A stretch of 64,000 bases of DNA from NCBI GenBank assembly GCA_020086605.1, contig JACBWW010000015.1, positions 16,658,912 to 16,722,911 of the forward strand, given 5' to 3'. This stretch comes from Lanius collurio (taxonomy: Eukaryota; Chordata; Aves; Passeriformes; Laniidae). The stretch's first letter is position 1. Each line of letters begins with the position of its first letter. Shown here one piece after another: positions 23,497-35,886 of this stretch. The position numbers and the translations under genes were made by a program. The notes under the pieces are model-generated. The model was not told the DNA's origin, did not search any database, and saw only the letters and a program-made list of their open reading frames with translations.

Positions 23497-23688
23497 TTCG
23501 TGATGTGACCTTGGGAACATTACATAACCTCTCCTAGGCCTCAGTTTCCCCAGCAGAGAAAGACCACGGGAATGGGGGATAATAATGATGAAGTGCCCTT
23601 ACTAGTTTCTTAAATGGTTTTCGTAATGTTTGCCGAGTGCCTTGAAGATGTCAGGTACTACATAAATACTAAGCAGTGTTATTAAAAT
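23497..23688 (+). repeat. MIR-type core SINE, well preserved
   Basis: About 190 bases are co-linear with a MIR: 'gatgtgaccttggg', 'cataacctctcctaggcctc' continuing into 'agtttcccc', 'gggggataataatgat', and a tail 'gtgccttgaagatgtcagg' then 'ctacataaatact' like the MIR3/L2-related 3' end. The 5' tRNA-derived promoter half is missing. In a bird genome a MIR is an amniote-age relic, and most are far more decayed. It lies 1.6 kb downstream of the ELOVL6 exon. Confidence 0.85.
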
Positions 23689-24486
23689 CTCCCTGGCAGT
23701 TTCGTGTGCTGCAGAGGTCGCCAGCTGGGATTCCATAACACCAGGCTCCCACTTTCCAGGTTCAGAGGAGGAGACCATCAGTGTTATGCTGCTGCTGTAC
23801 AGCTAAAGAGACACAATCATACGTGTCCACATGCTTTTCAGTCTAGTTTCACCTTCTCTCTGGGAACTGATGAATTAATATCTTTGATTCTCATTAAAGT
23901 GAAGGAGAACGATCTTCCTGTGTCCTGGGAATGTTTCTGGAAATGAAATAGAGCTGTGCCCTCTGAGGTCTCTATCGTGGCAGACTTTTCCTGAAAATGC
24001 TGCTGAAGACTCTTCTGCATTCCAGGTTAAATTGTGCATTTTTATCTTTAAGAAATGCATTTGCTTAATGAAACAGGTTCTTTTCAAGCCCTTGAGTTTT
24101 GCAGGGAGCTTACCTGGTGAAATGCAGCAGCTTTTTTTACTTCCTGTCATGTTGACTCAATGGATTTTTGTATGCAGACATCAATGGCAGTACGTGGCTC
24201 CTGCACTTTGTAGGTGTAGCCTTAATGTACACATCCTTAACCTATGAGCTATCCAAGATGAGGTTGTTAAGTAGTAGTCTGTAGGGATAAACATGCTCTT
24301 TGAGCAGTAAGACAAAACTAGGGGGACTTGCTTAAAGAAAGACTGTCAGAATTTTATACTGTAATTGTTATTTAAATTAGGGTGCAATACTACTTCAATA
24401 TCTTACATCATGGTAAACAAATTCTATAGGTGTGGCATTTACTATTTTACCTCCTCTCAGAAAAATGTCTTGTTACCTTAAAATGT

Positions 24487-24509
24487 ACACACATACACAC
24501 ACACACACA
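24487..24509. repeat. AC dinucleotide microsatellite
   Basis: A short (AC)n run interrupted once by AT, about 23 bases. It may be length-polymorphic. Confidence 0.85.
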
Positions 24510-25839
24510 AAAAGGCTGTAGGGTGTTAGGGGGCTTGAATTGGCTCTAAGGAGTTGACCCTGACTTTTGGTTTTTGAGATGTATCTTTGGAGTCTGACTA
24601 GGTCGCATATGAAGATGTAGCCTGGTTTGAGGATGGACATGAATCTTTTTACATATCCTCTGAGTTCTGAGCTGGTTAAGGCAGTATCAGGCCCTTCTAA
24701 TTAAAACTGTGTAAGCCTAAAGCTGGAAAAGCTTGAATGCAAAGCCTGCGGGTAGTGGCCTACACCCCTAGGTATTGGTATGGTTGGTTGGGAAGGATCA
24801 TGGTGCAAGGTCTGGTTCTGTTCAGCCAAGGCTTGCCCCTCCTTTGCCTTGGTCCTTTGAGACTGCTCCAAGCTCCATCACTCCCTGAGGCAAGTGCATG
24901 TCCTCTGCCCTCAGCAGTAGCTGGCTCCCAGGCTTTTCTTCCCCATCCTATGGCTTGCTTCCTTGCTGCCATTTGCCCCTGAAAATCCCATCTGATGGCA
25001 TATTGGTCTAATGGCAGTGAGTAAGGTCCTCCTTGCTTCATTCCAGGTGCTCCTGCTTCACTGTATGGAGGACCTGCATTGCACTGAGACTTTTTAAAGC
25101 TTGGGCCTGGACTAGCAATGCTGTTAAGAGGGTGCATTTTGACACTGAGGGGAAATGAATAGTCTATTGCCTGATACTTCTGAGCTGATTGGTTTCATGC
25201 CTCCCTGAATGCCTGGCTTTACATTTATGCACTCCTTTATGGTATAGCCCCCAGACTGCCTGGTTCTTGTGCACAGAGGCAGGAGTGGCAGAGCGAGGTT
25301 GGAGGCTGCAAAGATGGACCTGCAGCCTGCTGGCCTCTGATGGTAAGAGCTGCCAATTAGTTGCCTTCCCTAAACTAACAATGGCAGGATTTCAGGAGGC
25401 TGAGAAACAGCAAGTCCATTTACTGTCCTGAAACTCCTTACACTTTATGTTGTGGGAAAGCTGTTGTTGATACATGTTTAAGTATAGTGTCATTGAGTAG
25501 CTTTAAATATAAAATACAGTATCACTTTAAGATACTCTCATACTGTACTCAAACCATGAGAGATGTGATTTCAGTATGTTCAGGATTAAGTCAAATGTTT
25601 ATGAAAATAATTGCTTAAAATGATTTCTCAAATCAAACTCTCCCAGCACCTCCTCCCAAACTTCTTCAAAGAGGGAAGTGGTATGAAGTAAATAGTCTGC
25701 AGTTCTTTAAACTGCTGCATGAGAATTAATGCAGCTCTAGTCCTTTATCTCTTATGGGTAAGTATATTAATATTTTTGGAGAGAATTTTGGAGAGTTCTG
25801 TCAGACGTACAGCAAAAAGTGTTGTAGCACTGAGATCCC
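24510..25839. other. Intron segment, nothing recognised
   Basis: Ordinary intron sequence. A slightly GC-richer part at 24,760 to 25,140 gives an open frame of 125 codons on the minus strand with no domain. No repeat signature was found. Confidence 0.5.
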
Positions 25840-26330
25840 GATTCCCAGCTGCAGCCAGTGAGGCAGCAAAAACTGGCAAGTGCTTAGGAAAGGCAAAGTG
25901 ACAGAAATGCTTGGATGGTGACCGCCAGAGTCCTTCTCCATCGTGCTGCAGAGCACCAGGTTCGGGCATCAGCACGAAGTGACAGTCGTTCCTGTTATAA
26001 TTGTCTGGCCAATAATAATTATCTTCAGATGTCTGCTGACGAGGGGCTCGCCAATGGGGAGGCAGGAGGCCTGTGCTGACTGCGCTGAGATTATCTGGGA
26101 GCGCTGACGTCACACCGGGGCTTGCCTAAAATCACAGAAACTTTTCCTGTGCTGCTCCGTGGGCTGCTGCAGCGCTCCGGACATCTCTGCCCCAGCCCGA
26201 TGTCCTCCCGGCAGCTGCTGCCCTGGGCAGGCTCTGCTCGTTCCTCTCTCTCTTGCCTCTCCTCTTTTGCTTCCTGAAAAGCCAAGGTTTAACCCTTGGC
26301 AGCTGGCAGTATGCTCACAGGTAGTAGTGG
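25840..26330 (+). promoter_or_regulatory. Intronic CpG-richer patch with perfect CRE
   Basis: A local rise in GC and CpG (roughly 18 CpG in 400 bases, against near absence on both sides), 4.3 kb downstream of the first exon. It contains a perfect cAMP-response element TGACGTCA at 26,105 to 26,112, a CCAAT core at 26,051 to 26,055, a GATA-like AGATTATCT at 26,088 to 26,096 and an imperfect 18-bp inverted repeat (CCAAGGTTTAACCCTTGG) at 26,282 to 26,299. A consensus-like donor (ACAG|GTAGTA) follows at 26,321. Together this would fit an intronic enhancer or an alternative promoter with its own first exon. Function is inferred, not shown. Confidence 0.38.
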
Positions 26331-28720
26331 GAGGAGGATGAGCAGGATGAAAGTGAAACTAATTATTCCCTAAAAAGCTGTTGGGCTCTGCTGCAGGTAC
26401 TGGCTGGTTTTGTTATTTAACAGAAGTAATGATTCAGTAAAAAGAGAAGGACTGCATAAGGACTGCTGGGATTTTTTTGGTTTTAAAGGGATCTGGCAAC
26501 GCAAAGTGGACGTTAGATGAGGATAAATGTTTATTTATTGAAAGAAAACATTTGTGCAGGAAGTTATTTTTAACCTTTTGTTACCAAAACTTTTATGTGG
26601 CAGAGGCAGAAAATGCAGCCAGTGCTGAGAGAATTTTATCCTCTGGTATGATTTTCTTTGAAGTCAAAACTAGAGGTAGATGTGGAAGGGCACAAGGTCA
26701 GCTAATTCAGATTTATAAATGCACTTGCCTTTTAATAATTCACACAAGCACCATTGTCCTAGACAGGTTTGTTTCCTAAATGCAGAACAAGCTCTCCTCA
26801 TCCACTAAAGCTGCGCTTACCTCATGCAGAAATCAAGAGTGAGAGGCTGTGAGTGTATCTCTCCAGGCATATGTGCGTAGCAGCCAAAACCTGATGTAAA
26901 TTACTTTTTCCCCCCCCGCCCCGAGCTCTTACTAGATGCCAAGTGAAGGATGTAGAGAGGGACGCTGCGATCACCCTGTACTTTCCTCTGTGCTGTAGCA
27001 TGGAGTCAAAGGGAAGATGTGAATTTTTTTCAATACAGAGACTGTTTTATTTGAGCAGAATTCAGTTGGCCCAAAAATTTAGCCTGCCTCCACATGTCAT
27101 TCTCCAGAGGGGATTTTTGCTGCTGTCTTATGCAAACTTGCCATAAAGCTGACAATGCCACCAGTGCATGGCAGAGATTAGAGGATACCCTTTTTTCCAT
27201 CCTGCCGGCCTTTCTGGGCCAAAGACTGTTGTATTGAAGTATCACAGGGTTTTGGCTCCTTGAAAATGAAAGGATTGAGGAATGACAGCAGATGTCCTTT
27301 CAGAGTTCAGGTGTTTTCTGTCTGGGTGGGCTTGAGGAAAAAAAAAAATTAAAAAAATATGGTAGACACCAAAATGTCATTCTGAAGGTAAATATATCAA
27401 TGTCTTCTGAATTCAGCCTACCACTGAAACAAAAGCATTGGCCTTTTCTTTACTCTGTCCCTAGAATATGGATACATCTGTTATCATGTTGCTTCTGTGA
27501 TTTTAAACCTCTTGAGAGTTCTACTCTCTTCTACTTTGTAGAACAACACGTACTTCTGGGAATAATAAACTTGTAGGAGTGGAGCAAGGAGTAATTTAGG
27601 AACTTGCCATCATTTTTAGGAGGGAATATGGACATTCAGGAACATGTATGTTCCAAAACACTTTTTGGAAAGCTTAGTTAAGAATTTAGGTGCTTTTTCT
27701 TTTAATGGAGGAGAGATTAAAAGAATATTTTTAACTGTAAATTACATTGTCTGAAATACAAAATAAACTTTTCCCTGGCTTAGGCTATATCAAAGTGTGA
27801 GATGTTTGTGTAGCCTCTGCATTGCTATCCAGTAAATTTTTTCTTGCCAACAAGAAAAAATTGTTTTGTCATCCCATTTGAGCCTTGCCCTGGGTTGGAC
27901 TGGTAGGGTTTTGTTTTCTACTGTTCAGCCCCATGACTGACCAAAGTGTCCCAGACTGCTGCTACTACAAGCTGTGCTGTTCCTGTGTCACAGTATCACA
28001 TCTGGGGCTTCCTGGATTCGCTGGGGAAAGCTGATGCAGCCCCATGGGAAGCTCTGCAGGGACACACAGTTAAACATTTCATAAGCTGTCAGCAGCACAG
28101 GCAACAGTGAGGCTGTGGCTGCACCCAAGCTAATAGCATGAGAAAATTGTATCAGTTCATGTGCAATGTTTGCAAATGTTATGATTGATTTCAGATCCAG
28201 AGTAGCAATGGTACCTGCAACTGCCCGTCACGTTGTGCCTTGCACTGTGTGCTCCGTTGCAAGCTGTCAATTGCAAGTCTTGTTGACTTTTGTGCAATTT
28301 TTGTTTGCTGTCAATTTTGCTTACAGACTAGGAGCAAGGTGGAAGGACTCCAAAAGCAACATGACCTGAGTTTGCCTAGAGAAGGGACCCAAGTCCTACA
28401 GAGCAGACATGGCGTGAAATGATGGCCAGAGCTCGCATCTGCCGAGAAGTCCTTGACCTCCTGTGGAAAGAGCAGGTGTTCAGACTGGGGAAGAAGAGGG
28501 GGAGATCCAAGTCGGTGGTTTACCTCATGCCAGGGAATTTGGGACTTTGCAGAGGACAGGCAGTGGTTTGTGCATTACATGGCATGCAGGGGAATGATAT
28601 CTGAGGATATGGAGAGCCTGACTTCAAACTGAATGCAGCCATAGCCACCTTTTAGAAGTTGGGCATCGGTCAGGTGCCTGAGTTCTGTCATTTCAATGGA
28701 AATCAAGGACCTCTCATCTC
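26331..28720. other. Intron segment, no gene seen
   Basis: AT-rich intron. A poly-C stretch occurs at about 26,910 to 26,920 and A-rich runs at 27,337 to 27,360. A perfect short inverted repeat at 27,835 to 27,862 is listed separately. Short frames on both strands have no recognisable domains. Confidence 0.5.
27835..27862. repeat. Perfect inverted repeat, 12-bp arms
   Basis: Arms AATTTTTTCTTG and CAAGAAAAAATT are separated by the four bases CCAA. The RNA could form a 12-bp hairpin, but ten of the twelve pairs are A:U, so it is probably weak. It is not flanked by a terminator context relevant to a vertebrate gene. Confidence 0.7.
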
Positions 28721-28727
28721 TGAAAAT

Positions 28728-28785
28728 TTCTCTTTGTGCCTCAGTTGCTTTGCTGCAAAATAGGGAGTAATTCCTTTCTGGAGAT
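28728..28785 (+). repeat. Short MIR3-like fragment
   Basis: The stretch 'ttgtgcctcagttgctttgc' followed by 'tgcaaaatagggagtaat' resembles the MIR3 core ('gtgcctcagtttccccatctgtaaaatggggataat'). It is too short to be certain. Confidence 0.42.
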
Positions 28786-29681
28786 ATTCAGTGTTTGTTT
28801 TCTGCCATGTCACAGAGGTGATCCTGAGGTGGTAAGACCTTTATATTAGAACAGTACAGAAAACACAGTGGTCTTACACTATTACTATGCAGCTTTACGC
28901 TTGTACTAGCAGTGAAGAATACTTTATTCTTGCCAAGGATGTGGGGCAAAGTTTGTCTCCTTGATTGTGGTAACTGAGGACTGAAAAGAGCTGCTGTAAT
29001 ACTAGTGGCAAGGCAGTTTAGTGTTGGTATCATGGGATTAAACTGCAAAAGTCCAGACCATTTTTAATTGCAAATTTATGAAAGGAACTGTCCTTCAGAT
29101 AGTCCAATAAAACTTCAGGCTATTCAACTTCTCATGATAACTTTTAAATATAATTTTTAAAATTTATTGGTAATTAGTTTCAGTATGTGAAGTCTGCAAA
29201 GTGAGTAAAAAATGGATTGGACATCATCCAGCTTGTCAAATTGAATGTGTTGATTTTGATATCTGATGGCCTCAGTTACCCCTGGACATAAAACTTAAGG
29301 TCATTCAAGAGTGTTATTAAGGATAAATGTCTCTTCTATGTCTTGAGCCATCAGTAGTGTAAATACACCTGGAATAAGCAATCCCAGGGAGTGCCAATTA
29401 AAGTTTTAAGGGGAAGAAACAATGGGCCAAGTTAATTTTTGAAAAAATATCAGAATGCTATTATTGAGGAGTCTTATCTTCTGACTAATAAAATTGCCTG
29501 GGTTTCAGTTTTGTTTTGTTTTTTTTTTTTCTTTTTAAAATTTATTTAGAGCCATTAAGAGCTACTTAAGATTACGATAAAATCCCCTAAGTATAAAGAA
29601 AAGTGGGATGCCAGAACTGCTGCCCTGTGCCATTCAGATAGTGGGTTTATTAACAAATGTTTGCAAAGTCTGTCTTTTTCC

Positions 29682-29897
29682 TTAAGTAATTTTCCTTTTA
29701 GCTTTAATTGGGAATTTACCCTCTAGGTCCCCTGATGTGAGTCTTCTGAATACTTTCTGAATGTTTACAAGTCCTCTGTAAACATTAATGGGAATTTTGT
29801 TGTTGCCAACATATATCATTTCCAGGCGACTGAAAGCCTTGACTCTTCCTCCTTTTAGTCCTCCCTGGAGAAGCTGGCTGTCCAACTCCTTTTCCAT
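29682..29897 (-). other. Open frame with a leucine-rich-repeat-like segment
   Basis: A 71-codon frame on the minus strand (ATG at 29,897). Its middle reads AFSRLEMIYVGNNKI, which fits the LRR core LxxIxVxxNxI, preceded by AF..L and followed by YRGLVNIQKV with hydrophobic residues at the Y/L/I/V positions of the next repeat turn. A pyrimidine-rich acceptor-like tract (ttcttttgcttgtgacctgcaaag) lies directly before it. There is no second clear repeat, signal peptide or membrane segment, so it may be a pseudogene exon or a chance match. I cannot name a parent gene. Confidence 0.25.
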
Positions 29898-30349
29898 GTC
29901 TTTGCAGGTCACAAGCAAAAGAAGTACAAGTTATTAGCAGGAAATGATGTAAACACCTTATATTGCAATTCCTTCTTGTTTCTTCACCCTCCTTGGCTTG
30001 ACAGCCAAGCAGAAAACTCCAAGTTATTTTGCCCACCACATGGATGTTTAGATGCTCTTGTCTACCTTGACTGTCACAAAGACTTCTGCTCTGCTGACAC
30101 AGTAGCTCGGGGGCTGCCAGCTGCCCTGGACCCTGTTGCACCTCAGTCCTGGCCGTGGGTGTGGATGAGGATCCGTCCCGTTCCGTGTGCATGTGGCATC
30201 TTCCGTGCTCGTGGGTGGCCAGCCCAAACCCCCAGGTGGCTTCACTGCCTTTCCTAGGTAAAAGCAGAAGCTGTGAGGATGTGCTAAGTGGACATCTCTC
30301 ATCTGCTGATGAGAGTGTGCAGCATTGATTTCAGAATCATGGTGAAACA

Positions 30350-33300
30350 AGTTGTTTAGCAGATAGAAGTGTTTCAGGATGCAATGTTGTCTTTACATTA
30401 TTTTGTGAGAGCATTTCTCCATTACAGCTTTTCATAAGATGTTGCTGTTGGCACTGTCTGAAACAAGATACTGGCCTAATTCAGCCTTTGATCTGACTTG
30501 ATTGCTTCTGTGTGTTTAAATACCCTTTTGTGATCACGTGCCTGATAAAATACTGGTTTTGGTCTCATGATATTGTCTGGAAGTGACATTGCTTCTTGCA
30601 ATGACAGTGTACACAGACAATCAGATTATTTTGTTACATCATTATTTGTTTTTTTTTTTGAACTCTGTAAATACTGTGGAGTTAAATACTTTATTTTTAA
30701 ATCTCACTTGGGAGTTTCATGTTAGGCGAGGTTCCTTCTGGGCAAGGGCACTGCCCATGGATGCAGTGAAAACCTCTTGTCTTGCCTCTAAAAGCTTGTG
30801 GGTTTAGTTTGAGACTAGTACCCCAGGAAGACAAAACTCATTATTTTTTAAAGGTTTAGGTAAATTATTCCTTGGACTATGAGAGCCAGATCTGTGCAGC
30901 TGTGTTGCCACCATCTCTGTGACCCAGTGGGGAGTTTTGCTTCTGTTCTGTTGGAGAGAGAATGGCTCCAAACAGCCAAAGACTGTGAAGAAAAGTAATG
31001 TTATAGCACTGAAAGAAATCCTCAGCTAATGTGTCCTTGTTCACTAAGTTCTAATAATCATGACTGGAATGCATATTTTTCTTTTTTAAGAAATTCACAT
31101 AAGCTTTCCAGCATTTTCCAAGAGCTCCTCTCCTATATCAGTGCTTAGATCATAGACAGATTTCAAAATTTTGTTTGAAAGATAGGATCAACACCAGATA
31201 TTCCTATTGTAACACTTGGAGCCAGACTGTCAAAGCTCTTGTACCCAGGATACTCACACTTGTTAGGAAATAAGGGAAAACATTTTGCTGAAAGTAACAT
31301 TCTGAAAACCAGTCCCCTGATGTTCATGAGAGGTGATCCTTGTGTAATGGAGCCCCCCTGGCAAAGGATGGTAGTTACAGTGGATGCCCTTCCCGGATCC
31401 TTCTACATGTAATGTGTTTTGATCCCGCTTGGGATGTTTGCTCAGGACGTTTTGTTTAGTGTCTGAGATTCTGATATTTGGTGATTACAGACAGTTTTTA
31501 TTGGTGTTCACTCATTCAGGCCCTAGGAGCACCTTGCAGGTGCTGGTGATGGCATTTGTCTGACCACAGATGCCTGTTGTGTAAGGTGTCTGAGTCATCG
31601 GGAAGTGGCCAACTGAGAGAATTAAGTTTTATTGTAAAACCACTCCCTCTCTTACCAAATATAGAGACTCAGGGAGCTAACTAGACCAGAGTTATTTCTC
31701 ATGATCCTTCTTCCTTCTTCACCATAATGCATCTTCTTCTTTTTTCAGATACCTGTTTGATTTTTACTTTCTACCACCTTTTACCCATTCCTCTTTGATT
31801 TTCCATGTGTCTTTTTCCCCTTTAGGAGCAGTCAAGTCAGCAGCACAGGTGGCTGGGCAAGCCCTGGACACTTCTCTAAAACACCCTGCAGGGTGGGAAA
31901 CATCTGGTGAATATTTTGGCATTGGGCTTGTGGAGCTGGACCGCATGGGCCTGGCCCTAAGCTGTCTCTGGCTGAACAGGAAAAGCACTGCATCAGGGTA
32001 GTCCCACTGCCACCTTCTGATAAAGTCACTTGGTCCTTGATTTCTGGAATAAGGCAGTAATAACCAAAGAAGAGTGCTTGCTTGTAGCTTTCTGCTGTCC
32101 TATACTGGTATAAAAGGGCCCTCTCTTTTAAAAGCCACTTTTCAGTCACTAAGTGGAAAAACACTAAAAAGTCCACAGTAAAACAGCAGTTGGCTTTAGT
32201 ATAAAAGATTTAGTCCCTAAACTTACATGTGTTGGCTAAATGTAATGTAGCAGCTGGTACATAAAACAATTATGACAATTCATGTATTTTGAAATGGTCA
32301 TTACTGTAAATGGAATAATGGGAAAAGATGTTAGGATAAAATGAAGAGAAAAGAAATTGTGCCTATTTAGAAAAAAAACACACACCAGGCTGATAATATG
32401 GACAATCCAGAGATTAAAGAGAAATTGTAAGAGCTACCACAGCTTTTTACTAGGGAGTGAACAAGCAGAGCTCCTTCCTCTGCTTTCTGTAATGGCATGC
32501 CCTTGATCGAGAAGAAAAATGGACTAGAGTAACAAAATAGGATCTGTTAGCATCTATCATGTATCGGCAATAAAGCTGGGAATGCAGATTTTGGCCTCAG
32601 GCTTTCCAAATGCTCTTCTTGCCTTAGCAGTCCCCATGACTTCAGCTGTTGGAGTGTCATGGAGCATCTTCCTTAACGAATGCTTCAGGGTAGGCATGCT
32701 ACAGGGGTAAGATACCGAGGGTGGTCCATTGCTGTATCTCAGTGAACTGTTGGAAGTACTGTGAGCAGTCTTCATTGCTTCCAGTAAAATGGCATCTAGG
32801 ATTGAGGGAGATTTTTGCAGACCACAGCCATCTTGCCTTTGCTTTTACGATTATGATCCAACCTTTTGTCTTCATAGGCTGTGTCTGATGACCTTAGTTA
32901 CGATCCACATTTATTGCTGGCAGAGAGTTAAACTCCTTTCCATTAAACTAGATAGTGTTGTATCTGTTTACAGGGGATACAAATTTGGCTTTAGACATCT
33001 TTAACCCACTTACCTTGTTTAAATTTTCAAGAATGAGTCCTGACTCGATGTAGTTTCATCTAGTTCTTGTGTTGTAAAATAGCTGTATGTCTTGAAAGAG
33101 GGACATTTGTGTTCACTGTATTACCATGAAGAGTTATGGTATTTTAAGTTTCCTTTTTCCCTTTGCTAAGATCGAGGCAGAATCCCAGTCACATTCTTGG
33201 TGAGTTAGAGGCTTTAATGACAGAAAACTCTATAATGCAGCATTTCTAAGAACAGGAAGGATGCTTTGAAAGTGGTGGATCTGCACAGTCACAAGGGCTG

Positions 33301-35828
33301 CTCTGAGAGCTGCCCAAAGCCATTGCAACTGGAAGTCTTCCCAGATGAAAATGACCATTTCCAGACTTCAGCTGAGGTCTCCCTTCTTAGCTGTAAGGTC
33401 CTGTGAGACATTAAAAGATAGCAAGACTTTGGTTCCGAAAACTTTGGAGAGTCTCCCATTGCATGTACAGACATAAAGTTGGTACCATCATGCATTTTTC
33501 CTGGCTGCTGGATCAAATGCTTCCTCTTGAACATCAGCCAGTCTGTGAGGCAGCAAGGACAGCCTCCCTGTCAGCCAGGTTGCACAAGGGGATGATATCA
33601 GGGTGGGTTGCCTTGGATTTGCTGGCACTGGAGTAGCTTCCCAGGGGCTGAACTTTGGCCCCATGCCACACACATGGAAGCACTGCTGCAGCTGCATAAA
33701 CTGAGCTGCCTTTCATGACTCCTCCTGGGACTGTGGTCTCCTGTGGCAGAGCAGAAAGGCCCAGTAGAGGAAGTAAACTGTCCCACTGCTCCAGCTGCCT
33801 TGCCTGCAGGCTGCCTGTGTAGCTTTTCTGAAAGCAGTCCTGGAGAAAGCACAGCATGGAGGTGATGTGTCTTAAGTAGGACCTATGATGGCATCTATAC
33901 TCAGGTCCTGGTGAGCCCAAAACATTGCACCCATGCTGTCTTGAGTTGTTTTGTTCTAGCTGCAGGAGTGGGGACAAACACTCTTGTGAACTGGACAAAC
34001 ATCCCTCTCTTAACTGGATCCCACGGTCTGCTGTGATGATACCCTGTGGTGTGGTCCCTAGACTGTCCTGCTCGACCTGCTTCATTCAAAGAGTGGGTAA
34101 GGCACCTGTCTGGAGAACTATGGACTGTCAAGGACCTTCATTATTGAAATTGAGGCCTGGGATTCATCCAAGTCAGTGGGAGATGTATCTGTCATGTGAA
34201 TGGGAAGAGGATGTAAATTTTTGTGGATGAGAAGTGAGACGGCTCTACCATTACCTGTAGCTTTGGTGCAGATAGAAATCTGAGTGCTGCTGAAGTTGGA
34301 TTAAGCCACTAGCCTACAGGCTTCCTGCAGAAATGCCGATGAAGAGTTGTAAATGCAGGATCTGGCTGTGGAGATCACTAGAAAGCACGAAGACTAAACT
34401 GAAGAGGGCTTATTTCCCAGACATGGGCTTACATGCAGTCCTCTCTGTGCAAGTCCTCCTCTTCCAGGATAAAACTACCCAGTGTTGAATGAGTTAATAT
34501 GAGCAATGTCGTAGGCTGCCTTCTGCGTGCTCTGCGATAGTGGCTGTGCACTGCAGAAAGCCTTACAGAACAGAAAGGAGAAAGATGCCATTTCAAGTCA
34601 GGCTGTGTTGACTCATAGGAGACACTCTGAAGGTTATGGATATATGCTAAGCAGGTATTAAATAGCTCTTGCTTTATAAATATCATTTACAAAAGCAAGT
34701 ATCCTTCAGGCACCAGAGTATTATAAGAGTGTGAGCTAATTAGAGTCTGCATTTTCAAAGTGGCGGAACAACAGGATTTAGATCAGACAAACTGCAAATA
34801 AGTTTACTGGTGATGTGAAATCCACTGACTTCTGTAAAACTTCCTGGCTTCGTGCCTTGCTTTATCTTCCCCCTCACTGCTTTCTGCAGCTGTGTCCCTT
34901 GGACTCAGTGCAGTGGGTTGTGATGTGTGTGGTCTCAGAGAGGAGCGGTGCAGCCCTGCTCCCCATGGCTGTTGTGCAGGTTCACCGCTGATGGGGACAT
35001 GTCACAGAAATACTCTGAGGCACTCAGTCACTTGTTTTTCAGAGAAATGCAGGCTGGCAGGAGGAAGAGCCAAACCGCAGGCTAAACAGGCTCGGTGGAA
35101 CGTTTCGTGGCCTGCAAAGTGACCACGCTAATCCTGGAAACCTGCAGCCTTTATCGTGACACCTGACACAGCAGCACAGCCACCCTCCTCTGCTGTACCA
35201 GATTTCCGTGCTCACATCGCTGTCTTTCTAAACCCGGCATAGATTTTTTTCCTTTCTCAGGTTTAAGGATGGGGGAAGGGTGGGGGCAATGGAAAAAATC
35301 TACATTAAAGCCCTCCCAAAACCAGTCTGAAAATTTAGAGGTCCTCTTGCCAAGGGGTGGGGGCCCTCACACCAGGATGGTCTTCCAGGTTGTCAGGGCT
35401 GTGACTTTGCAGCGTGAGCAGCCTCGTGGTGCATTCAGAAACGCTTGCCTGACTAACATATTGCTTACATTTGCTGACTCACTCTTGCACTGCCTTTTCT
35501 TTCTTGTTCCCTGGATGTGTTGATTTTTATCTCTGTTACTAGGGCTGTGCCCCAGACACTGTATAATCAGCGTGTTTGTGTTTGGCTCCTGTGTCGGTGG
35601 GAGGTATTTACATTTGGATACAAACATTAATATCAGTCACCCACAAGTGAGTAACAGCAACAAAATACTGGGGGTCTGAAGCCCCCTGACATGGGAGGGA
35701 GGGCAGGGATACGGGCAGGGTCATCCTCAGCATCACTGCCTGGCATTTTGCACCACCACCTACATTTGGTCTTGCTGTCTCTTCAAGCCCTGCTCCCCTA
35801 AACTGTTTTGGACAATGAATTTAAATTC
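30350..35828. other. Intron segment, no gene seen
   Basis: Ordinary intron with normal base composition. The longest frame is on the minus strand at 33,534 to 34,085 (183 codons, ATG start). It sits in a GC-richer patch and shows no domain, and overlapping frames in the other minus registers are open too. No repeat family was recognised. Confidence 0.5.
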
Positions 35829-35886
35829 AGAATCACAGAATACTCTGAGCTGGAATGGACCCAAAAGGATCATCAAGTCCATCTCT
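35829..35886 (-). repeat. CR1 LINE 3' end, short
   Basis: Fifty-eight bases beginning 'agaatcacagaata' and continuing 'gagctggaatggaccc' and 'aaggatcatcaagtcc', the reverse complement of a CR1 3' terminus. Strongly 5'-truncated. Confidence 0.8.

Noticed and set aside
33534..34085. 183-codon ATG-initiated frame on the minus strand
   Set aside because: It lies in a GC-richer intron patch where other minus registers are also open, shows no domain or membrane pattern, and has no splice or poly-A context. A frame of this length is possible by chance in such a patch.
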